A stretch of DNA of 18,107 bases. Origin: Chitinophagaceae bacterium. Lineage in GTDB: Bacteria > Bacteroidota > Bacteroidia > Chitinophagales > Chitinophagaceae. Shown here piece after piece: positions 6,853 through 13,586 of this stretch; position 1 is the stretch's first letter; each line of letters starts with the position of its first letter. The position numbers were made by a program, and so were the translations under genes. The notes below the pieces were generated by a model, which worked only from the letters and a program-made list of their open reading frames with translations, ran no database searches and had not been told where the DNA came from. The DNA lies in NCBI GenBank assembly GCA_020853515.1, contig JADYYU010000037.1, positions 1-18,107 of the forward strand, read 5' to 3'.

Positions 6853-8715
6853 CTATTTTTTGATCACTTTTCGCACAAATTCACCTGCTTTTAGATGATA
6901 GGTGCCTGGCGGTAAATGTGCGATGTCGATCCATATTTTTCCGTTGCTGCTATTGCTGCGTTTTTTCAGCACACACTGACCAAAAACGTCAAACAGCATA
7001 ATCTCCTGCTCGTTATTCTTCAGCCAGTCGCTTTCCAGTATCAATTGGGTGGTGGCCGGATTGGGATATACAAGCAGTTCGGAATAGGCTGCCGGCAGCG
7101 ACGTGACTGCTTCGGGATAACAATTTTTGATATTCAGAATAATCGTATTCATGACGGTGTCGCAACCGTTGCTCACACGAAGTGTTACCGTATAGGTGCC
7201 GGCTGCCGGATAATTGTAAACAGGATTATGAATCAATGCGGTATCGCCTGAGGTTGCCGGGTCGCCAAAATTCCACCACCATGATGTAATGCCTGCAGTA
7301 TCGGCAGTAAATAGCACAGGTTGGCCTGCACAAATGCCTGCAGTGTCAATGCCTGCGGTCAGTACCGGATAGAATTCACACAGGGTGCTGTCATTCACTA
7401 TACAACTGTAAGTAGCTGCATTCGCTGCAACACTGCCACTGCTGCCGAGTACAGGTGTTGGTTGCGTAATTTTAAACGGTGCCGAAACAAGCGAAGTCAG
7501 TGCGGTGACATCCGTTTCAAAACAACCGCTTTGTAACTGTGCATCTAGTTTCAGTAACAGCGATTGAAAGCCTGAAGGATCGGCATACTGGTTGCCAAAG
7601 CCGCTCAAAATATATCCCCCGTCAGGGGCTTTCGAAAGACGTGGATAATGCGAGGATCCGTTATTGTAAGTTCGTGCAGACAGCAGGTTGCCTGCAGACG
7701 AAAATTTCATGATCGCATGTTTGTTGGGTACCATGCCCGGAGTCGGATACGACGCCGTTGCTACACTCACAATAATATTATCCTGAGGATCTGTCAGTAT
7801 CGTACTGCCATTTTCGAACAAATCCGGATTGCCATAAAATATTTTTGTCCAGAGGGTGTCGCCCTGAGCGGTAAGACGCATCAGAAAATTATCGCCATAA
7901 CTTTGAAAATTAGGCTTCAGCAGGGTGGTGGAACCTGTCATCACTAAGTCGCCATTCGCCAGTTGTTTTACATCAAAACCCCACATGTGCTGATTTGTAT
8001 CGCCATAACATTTTAGCCATTGCAGGGTTCCGCTGCTATCCGTTTTTAATAAAAAAGCGTTGAACGTTCCCATTGAAATATAGCGGCCTGTCACCAGGTA
8101 ACCACCGTCGTCGGTCACAGTCAATGCCGTGCCATCGTCGTATTGTCCATTATTGCCAAATGTTTTGCACCAGAGCAGATTGCCGCTGCTGCTAAGTTTG
8201 ATCAAAGCCACATCCGGCGTGCTTTTTACGCTGCCGCTGAGTATGAGGTCGCCCTGAGGTGTTTCCTGTATATCATTGATATTGTCATTGCCATTGCTCA
8301 GGTTCAATTGTTTTTGCCATAAAATATTACCCGACTGACTCAGCCTGACAGCCAGACCGTTATAGTTATTAAATACACCCGTATTATTAATCATTACATA
8401 TCCTGAATCAGCCGTCTCAATCACTTTGCCATACACATTTCCGGTAGATTGTGTACTGCCAAAAAAATGTTGCCATGCGATCTGTCCTTTGCAGTTTAGT
8501 TTGATCACAAAAGGATGATATAAATTATTATTCGCTCCTTCACTGGCCAATCCGGTTAATACATAGCCGCCATCTAAGGTTGCTTTGGCATCAAATGTCT
8601 GCAAACCTGAACCTGCAATTGGCTGTGCATATTGCTTTTGAAATTTAATTTGTGCCTGAACCTCCATCGCGGTCAGTATCATCAGGATGAAAAAAATATT
8701 GATCGTCTTACACAT
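6853..8715 (-). CDS. Secreted protein: seven-repeat propeller-like region, PKD domain, T9SS type A sorting tail
   Basis: A 620-residue protein. A signal peptide (MCKTINIFFILMILTAMEVQAQ) is followed by about 365 residues of seven repeats of roughly 45 residues, each with a core like GGYVLTG or GDLILSG, then a hydrophobic strand (FVIKLN, ALIKLS, FLLKTD) and a G-x-x-x-W turn. Next comes a PKD-type domain at about 455-532 (WWWNFGDPATSGDTALIHNP and AAGTYTVTLRVSNGCD), then a C-terminal sorting domain with YPNPATTQ near residue 549 and ending VRKVIKK. The YPNP and final basic strand are hallmarks of type A cargo of the type IX secretion system, so it should be exported across the outer membrane and released or anchored at the surface. 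An upstream in-frame ATG (8838) would add 41 residues in front of the signal peptide and is rejected. The specific ligand or function is unknown. Confidence 0.85.
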   Translation of the reverse strand: MCKTINIFFILMILTAMEVQAQIKFQKQYAQPIAGSGLQTFDAKATLDGGYVLTGLASEGANNNLYHPFVIKLNCKGQIAWQHFFGSTQSTGNVYGKVIETADSGYVMINNTGVFNNYNGLAVRLSQSGNILWQKQLNLSNGNDNINDIQETPQGDLILSGSVKSTPDVALIKLSSSGNLLWCKTFGNNGQYDDGTALTVTDDGGYLVTGRYISMGTFNAFLLKTDSSGTLQWLKCYGDTNQHMWGFDVKQLANGDLVMTGSTTLLKPNFQSYGDNFLMRLTAQGDTLWTKIFYGNPDLFENGSTILTDPQDNIIVSVATASYPTPGMVPNKHAIMKFSSAGNLLSARTYNNGSSHYPRLSKAPDGGYILSGFGNQYADPSGFQSLLLKLDAQLQSGCFETDVTALTSLVSAPFKITQPTPVLGSSGSVAANAATYSCIVNDSTLCEFYPVLTAGIDTAGICAGQPVLFTADTAGITSWWWNFGDPATSGDTALIHNPVYNYPAAGTYTVTLRVSNGCDTVMNTIILNIKNCYPEAVTSLPAAYSELLVYPNPATTQLILESDWLKNNEQEIMLFDVFGQCVLKKRSNSSNGKIWIDIAHLPPGTYHLKAGEFVRKVIKK

Positions 8716-8720
8716 AAAAA

Positions 8721-8754
8721 CAAATATACATACAGCCTTAATATAATGTACACA
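8721..8754 (-). promoter_or_regulatory. Candidate promoter of the T9SS propeller gene (TGTG-N22-TATATTTG)
   Basis: On the minus strand TATATTTG (8728-8721) is an exact TAnnTTTG match, with TGTG (a one-base mismatch to TTTG) 22 bases upstream at 8754-8751. It ends only six bases before the ATG at 8715, so a transcript would start with little or no leader. This closeness is either real near-leaderless transcription or a chance match in an AT-rich stretch. Confidence 0.35.
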
Positions 8755-8854
8755 TGGCTGCCAGGCTTTTTTATTGTCAAAACCTGCTTTTACTTTTATC
8801 AATAAACAATTTTTCCGAAAAAGCCGTATTTTGCGCATTCAAACAAAAATTACA

Positions 8855-10783
8855 ATGAACAAATTTTTCAGGGTATTCATTCTGTCATGTCTGTCTTTCA
8901 GCGCTTTTTCGCAATCATTGCTCACCATTGAAAAGTTATGGTCGCTGGGCAGGGTAAATTACCAGGGGGTGAGCAAAGATGCCACCACTTTGTATTACAG
9001 TGTATCGGTGCCCGATATTGCCGAGAATAAAAATAAAACCACTTACTATGCGATTTCCTTAAGTGGCGGCAAAGCCAAGCTGATAGACGCAATACCCGGA
9101 AGCATAAATATTAAGACAGAAAGCCAAAGTGAGAATGTGAAAGTGTCGCCGGATGGTAAAAAAGTGATTTACACCCGTGACGTGAAGATGCAAAAAATGC
9201 ACAGCACGGATCTCTATCCTAACCTGAGCAAGTCAAATGTGTACGTTTATAATGACCTTAATCAGCGGCATTGGGATACCTGGGAAGATGGGGCCTATTC
9301 GCATGTTTTTGTGGCCGATAATGTGGCCGATAATGCGCTGCACGAAAAAGATATCATGGTCAATGAGCAATTTGATTGTCCCCAGAAGCCACATGGCGGT
9401 GATGATGATTTGATTTTTTCTGCAGACAGCAAAACGGTGGTGTATGTAACTAAAAAGAAAAGCGGGAAGCAATATGCTCAGAGTACGAATACTGATTTAT
9501 ATGCCTATAACATGGCAAATGGATCTACTGTTAATCTTACAGAAGGTATGATGGGATTTGATACCCATCCAGTGTTTAGCAACAGCGGCAATACACTAGC
9601 CTGGCTGAGTATGAAAACAGATGGCTTTGAAAGTGATAAAAACGAATTGTGGGTTATGGACTGGAACACCAGGGAGAAAAAAAATCTTACGGCCAACTGG
9701 GATGAGAATGTCAATCATTTTGTTTGGAGCACAGACGACCGTAAAATATATTTTATTGCACCGGTACGTGGTACCGAACAACTGTTTGAAATGGAGCTGG
9801 CTACACAAAAGATAACACAGATCACCAAAGGGATGTTTAATGTTGCTGATCTCTGTTATCAAAACGGAAATACCATGACGGTGACCAGAACCGATATGAA
9901 TCATGCGGCAGAATTATACAATGTTGACCTGAATACCGGTACGATGGTGCAGTTGTCGCATGTGAATGATGCCGCCTATGCAAATATTAAAATGTGTGAT
10001 GTAAAAGAACGTTACACAGAACTTGAAAACGGTCAAACTCTTTTTTCATGGGTCATTTATCCGCCCAACTTCGATCCTGAAAAAAAATATCCGGTGTTGC
10101 TCTATTGTCAGGGTGGGCCGCAAAGTGCACTCAGTCAGTTTTATTCCTATCGATGGAACTTCCAATTGATGGCAAGTAACGGTTACATTGTGATAGCACC
10201 CAACAGAACCGGTATGCCGGGCTGGGGCACCCAATGGAATGCAGCGATCAGCAAGGACTGGGGCGGCGATCCGATGCGCGATTATCTGGCTGCCACCGAT
10301 GATATTGCTACAGAACCTTACGTTGACAAACAGCGTATTGGTGCGGTAGGCGCCAGCTACGGAGGTTATTCCGTATTTATGCTGGCCGGTATTCATGAAG
10401 GCCGTTTTAAAACATTTATTTCTCATTGCGGACTGTTTGATTTGCGAAGTTGGTATGGTACCACCGAAGAGATCTGGTTTGCCAACTGGGATATCGGCGG
10501 TGCATACTGGGATAAAAACAACAAAGAAGCGCAATACAGCTATAAAAATTTTAGCCCGAGCAATTTTGTCAGTGACTGGACTTCACCCATTATGATCATT
10601 CAAGGGGGTAAAGATTATCGGGTGCCTATAGAGCAGGGCTTACAGGCGTTTCAGGCCGCACAGCTCAAAGGTCTCAACAGCCGATTTATGTATTTGCCCG
10701 ATGAAAACCATTGGGTATTGAAAGCGCAGAATGGCGTGGTATGGCAGACGGAATTTTTTAAATGGCTGAAGGAAACTTTGTAA
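8855..10783 (+). CDS. Secreted S9 family serine peptidase (prolyl oligopeptidase / DPP-like)
   Basis: A 642-residue exported peptidase. A signal peptide (MNKFFRVFILSCLSFSAFSQ) precedes a beta-propeller region (about 25-385) with TolB/DPP-type repeats such as ISPDGKKV-like VSPDGKKVIYTRD, FSADSKTVVYVTK and FSNSGNTLAWLS. The C-terminal alpha/beta-hydrolase domain (about 398-642) has YCQGGPQS forming the oxyanion region. The catalytic triad is readable: nucleophile S501 in GASYGGYS, D587 in GGKDYRVP and H619 in DENHWVL. Family members cleave short peptides, often after proline or as dipeptidyl- or acylaminoacyl-peptidases; the exact specificity cannot be read here. A TTG-started extension (8774) is in frame but would put 27 residues before the signal peptide, so ATG 8855 is chosen. 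It is divergent from the T9SS protein gene. Confidence 0.92.
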   Translation: MNKFFRVFILSCLSFSAFSQSLLTIEKLWSLGRVNYQGVSKDATTLYYSVSVPDIAENKNKTTYYAISLSGGKAKLIDAIPGSINIKTESQSENVKVSPDGKKVIYTRDVKMQKMHSTDLYPNLSKSNVYVYNDLNQRHWDTWEDGAYSHVFVADNVADNALHEKDIMVNEQFDCPQKPHGGDDDLIFSADSKTVVYVTKKKSGKQYAQSTNTDLYAYNMANGSTVNLTEGMMGFDTHPVFSNSGNTLAWLSMKTDGFESDKNELWVMDWNTREKKNLTANWDENVNHFVWSTDDRKIYFIAPVRGTEQLFEMELATQKITQITKGMFNVADLCYQNGNTMTVTRTDMNHAAELYNVDLNTGTMVQLSHVNDAAYANIKMCDVKERYTELENGQTLFSWVIYPPNFDPEKKYPVLLYCQGGPQSALSQFYSYRWNFQLMASNGYIVIAPNRTGMPGWGTQWNAAISKDWGGDPMRDYLAATDDIATEPYVDKQRIGAVGASYGGYSVFMLAGIHEGRFKTFISHCGLFDLRSWYGTTEEIWFANWDIGGAYWDKNNKEAQYSYKNFSPSNFVSDWTSPIMIIQGGKDYRVPIEQGLQAFQAAQLKGLNSRFMYLPDENHWVLKAQNGVVWQTEFFKWLKETL

Positions 10784-10813
10784 TGCCAACAAAGTATTTC
10801 TTTTAGGATAATT

Positions 10814-10847
10814 TTTGCATCTTCTTTAGATTAAAAAATTATTTTTG
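10814..10847 (+). promoter_or_regulatory. Promoter of the EnvC-like gene (TTTG-N22-TATTTTTG)
   Basis: TTTG at 10814-10817 and TATTTTTG at 10840-10847 match both elements of the Bacteroidota promoter with 22 bases between them. The -7 element ends 17 bases before the TTG start codon at 10864, giving a leader of roughly 12 bases. It shows that this gene has its own promoter even though it follows the peptidase gene by only 80 bases on the same strand. Confidence 0.6.
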
Positions 10848-10863
10848 TGCCTCACTCATTATT

Positions 10864-12795
10864 TTGATAAAAAAAATTCTCTATAGCGTTATTTGTTTGC
10901 TTTTGGCAACGGCCGCTTTTGCGCAAAAAAAACAAAACATCTCCCGCGAACAATTAGAACTGCAAAGACAATCCCTCTTATCGGAAATTAAGCAAACGCA
11001 AAGTGAGCTGACGGTATTGCGTCAGGACAAAAAAGCGACGCTGGCACAGTTACAGGCTTTGCAGGCGAAATTAAATGCACGCCACAAATTAATTTCAAAT
11101 ATTAATAATGAAATCAGCCTGATCGAAAACAATATTAATCTGGCCAACAATGATGTTCATATTCTCAAAACTAAACTGGATACACTTAAAAGACAGTATG
11201 CGGAAATGGTGCGCTATACTTACAAAAACAAAACGTCATCTGATTTTATTGTCTTTTTGTTTTCATCTACCTCTTTCAATGACGCGATTCGTCGCATGAA
11301 TTACGTAAAACAGTATCGTGGTTACCGCGCAGATCAGGCCGTAAAGATCACATCTGCAAGCAAACAGCTTACCAATAAGATCACAGTGCTGAATATTGAA
11401 AAGCAAAAGAAAGATTTTGTACTGATCGCACAGGAAAATCAGAATAAGATGCTGGAATCTGAAACACTGGAAAAAGATAAAGTGGTGAATGAATTAAAAG
11501 GGAAAGAAAAGGAATTGTTATATACACTTGCAAAAAATAAAAAGGCGGCTGAGGATCTGAACAAAGCGATCTCCTCGGCTATTAAATATGAAATCGACCT
11601 GGCGCGTAAAAGAGCTATGGAAGATAAAGTGCAGCAAGACCGGCTCAGGAAACAACGGGAAGAACAGGAGAAAAAACTACTGGCCGATAAACGGCAACGT
11701 GAATATGATGCTGCAGAAAAATCAAGAAGAGAAGAGGCCGCACGAAGATTAGCCCAGGAGAAAAAAGAGCAGGAACAAAAGGAATTGCTGGCCTTGCAGG
11801 AAAAGCAAAAAAGAGAAGCACTGGAGCGAAAGCTGATGCAGGAGCAAAAGGAGCGCGAGGCTAAAGAAAGAGCCCTGGCCCTTGAAAAGAAACAGCGCGA
11901 GGAGGAAGAAAAGAAAGCTTCGCAGATGGCTGAAGCCAATCGCATACAAAAAGAACGTGAACTGGCTATCGAAAAGCAAAAGCAGGAAGAGCGATCACGG
12001 CAGCTTGCAATGCAAAAACGTAAGCAGGAGGAGCGCGAAAGGCAACTGGAGCTGGATAAACAAAAGCAGGAGCTTGAGCAAAGGCAACTGGCGGAGGAAA
12101 AAAGACGGCAGGATCGTGAGCAGGCCAGACTGGCATCCAATACGCCATATAACAATCCACGATATGTGCCAAACGCTGACAAACCTAAGTTTGGTGATGT
12201 GTCGCTTAACACTGGCAGCTCAGAAGATTATGTACCTGCCAACCGCAGCGCCAACCGTGCGCCCGAAAATTTGCCGGAAAAGAAACCGCCTGCCGTAGCA
12301 AAGGCAAATGTCAAGTCGTTTGCCAATGATGATTATAAATTTTCACTTACACCGCTCGAACGTGAAATTTCAAACAACTTTGAACTCAGCAAAGGCAGAT
12401 TGCCATGGCCTGTTGAAAAGGGTTATATAGTAGAACATTTTGGTAAAAACAAACATCCCCTGTTTAATATTGAGACAGATAACTATGGTATCGATATCAA
12501 GACAAGCCGCACAGCCGGAGCACGCGCCATTTTTGCAGGTGAAGTGAGTTCTATCCTCACCATTCCGGGTACAGGCACTACCGTAATCATTAACCACGGT
12601 TCGTTTTTTACTGTGTATGCCAAACTCAGTTCAGTCAATGTAAAGAAAGGATCGCGCGTTGGCTTGAAACAAAATATCGGCACTGTAATGACGGATGAGG
12701 AAGGAAATACTCAAATCAATTTTCAGGTATGGCGCATTGGTGCTAATGGCACTTCATATAAACTGAATCCCGAACTTTGGATCGCACAATACTGA
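10864..12795 (+). CDS. envC: EnvC-like murein hydrolase activator with long coiled coil and degenerate LytM domain
   Basis: A 643-residue exported protein. It has a signal peptide (MIKKILYSVICLLLATAAFAQ), an N-terminal coiled coil (about 25-235) like that of EnvC/NlpD-type factors, an extra Lys/Glu/Gln/Arg-rich coiled stretch (about 245-425), a low-complexity linker, and a C-terminal M23/LytM fold (about 520-643, GYIVEHFGKNKHP to NPELWIAQY). In active LytM enzymes zinc and catalysis need H..D, H and HxH. Here the positions read N540, D544, K587, Q617 and N619, so only the aspartate remains. A catalytically dead LytM domain is the hallmark of EnvC, which activates cell-wall amidases at the division site. 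At 643 residues it is much longer than the roughly 400 of typical EnvC proteins, because of the added coiled coil. The start is TTG; no in-frame ATG fits the signal peptide. Long minus-strand frames over this region are shadows of its biased composition. Confidence 0.85.
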   Translation: MIKKILYSVICLLLATAAFAQKKQNISREQLELQRQSLLSEIKQTQSELTVLRQDKKATLAQLQALQAKLNARHKLISNINNEISLIENNINLANNDVHILKTKLDTLKRQYAEMVRYTYKNKTSSDFIVFLFSSTSFNDAIRRMNYVKQYRGYRADQAVKITSASKQLTNKITVLNIEKQKKDFVLIAQENQNKMLESETLEKDKVVNELKGKEKELLYTLAKNKKAAEDLNKAISSAIKYEIDLARKRAMEDKVQQDRLRKQREEQEKKLLADKRQREYDAAEKSRREEAARRLAQEKKEQEQKELLALQEKQKREALERKLMQEQKEREAKERALALEKKQREEEEKKASQMAEANRIQKERELAIEKQKQEERSRQLAMQKRKQEERERQLELDKQKQELEQRQLAEEKRRQDREQARLASNTPYNNPRYVPNADKPKFGDVSLNTGSSEDYVPANRSANRAPENLPEKKPPAVAKANVKSFANDDYKFSLTPLEREISNNFELSKGRLPWPVEKGYIVEHFGKNKHPLFNIETDNYGIDIKTSRTAGARAIFAGEVSSILTIPGTGTTVIINHGSFFTVYAKLSSVNVKKGSRVGLKQNIGTVMTDEEGNTQINFQVWRIGANGTSYKLNPELWIAQY

Positions 12796-13344
12796 TCAGG
12801 CTGCAGATCGCTTCCATTTTCCTGAAAGACGCAGAACGCCACCGGTCAGAACCAATAAAATGACGGATCCAAACGAAAGCCATTTAAACAATTTGATCAC
12901 TTCCAGCATGGCGGCCATATTGCTCGATTGCTGCGGATAATTTTTAAGTAAGGAGATGATCTGTATATTTTCAAGATAGTCTGCCAGCATCGTACCAAAG
13001 GGCATCACATTGACCCATCTGTATGGCGAATTTCGATAGAGCAAACTCAGCATGATTGCAAAAAAAAATGCATACACCGGCGGATACACCATATCTGTGG
13101 TCAATTCTGTAAAAGTGTAATATTTACGGGCCTCCTCACTGTAATCTGCTACCATTTGCAGGGATCTTTGTGGGTTAAAGCCCAAAGTGAGGTCAATGAC
13201 ACCGACCGATTTGCCGGATAGCGCATTGATTTTTTGTTCCGCATTTTTCAGCAAATAGGCCGGAAACACACTGTATAATAATGCAAACAGCAACAGAGTT
13301 TTCCAATGTGCGATGCGGCACAGGAATCGGGAGAGTGATTTCAT
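12796..13344 (-). CDS. Small integral membrane protein of unknown function
   Basis: A 182-residue protein starting with ATG, not assigned to a named family. Hydrophobic segments lie at about 16-32, 85-103, 111-133 (weaker) and 155-173, and a soluble loop with ADYSEEARKYYTFTE lies between the first two. The stretch MPFGTMLADYLENIQIISLLKNYP (split here as MPFGTMLADYLEN then IQIISLLKNYP) looks conserved-like, with the Asp-Tyr-x-Glu-Asn core inside or beside a membrane helix. The C-terminus is basic (KWKRSAA). Its stop codon is directly next to the EnvC-like stop, so the two convergent genes have no spacer. Its function and any link to the EnvC-like gene are unknown. Confidence 0.75.
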   Translation of the reverse strand: MKSLSRFLCRIAHWKTLLLFALLYSVFPAYLLKNAEQKINALSGKSVGVIDLTLGFNPQRSLQMVADYSEEARKYYTFTELTTDMVYPPVYAFFFAIMLSLLYRNSPYRWVNVMPFGTMLADYLENIQIISLLKNYPQQSSNMAAMLEVIKLFKWLSFGSVILLVLTGGVLRLSGKWKRSAA

Positions 13345-13495
13345 GATAACGGTTTTTGATAGGTTAAAGGTACGGCATACAAGGACATCATACCTATCAT
13401 TGAGTCAGGAAGAAGGCAGCGGTGAAACAGTGCTATTTACGAACAAACGGCAGATTTCTTATTTTAATATTAATTAATTGTAACCAATTTTGTTC

Positions 13496-13586
13496 ACATT
13501 CACTTATTTAAGTAACATTCACTCAATGTTATGGTAATATGAGCAGCCGAATTTTGCAGCATATATTAAAAGTAACATTTACAATG
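13496..13586 (+). repeat. Direct repeats in the receptor leader
   Basis: ACATTCACT occurs at 13496-13504 and again at 13515-13523, 19 bases apart. A longer copy AGTAACATTCACTCAATG (13511-13528) resembles AGTAACATTTACAATG (13571-13586), which ends in the receptor start codon. They may be regulator sites or a duplicated leader. No exact TAnnTTTG element was found in 13345-13583. Confidence 0.4.

Noticed and set aside
10784..10863. S9 peptidase and EnvC-like genes as one operon
   Set aside because: Same strand and only 80 bases apart, but a two-part promoter (10814-10847) lies between them, so at least separate transcription is expected. Read-through remains possible because no terminator is visible.
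11439..12212. Long minus-strand open frame (257 codons), very rich in serine, cysteine and phenylalanine
   Set aside because: It is antisense to the Lys/Glu/Gln/Arg-rich coiled coil of the EnvC-like gene; codon bias there removes stops on the other strand. The composition is not protein-like.
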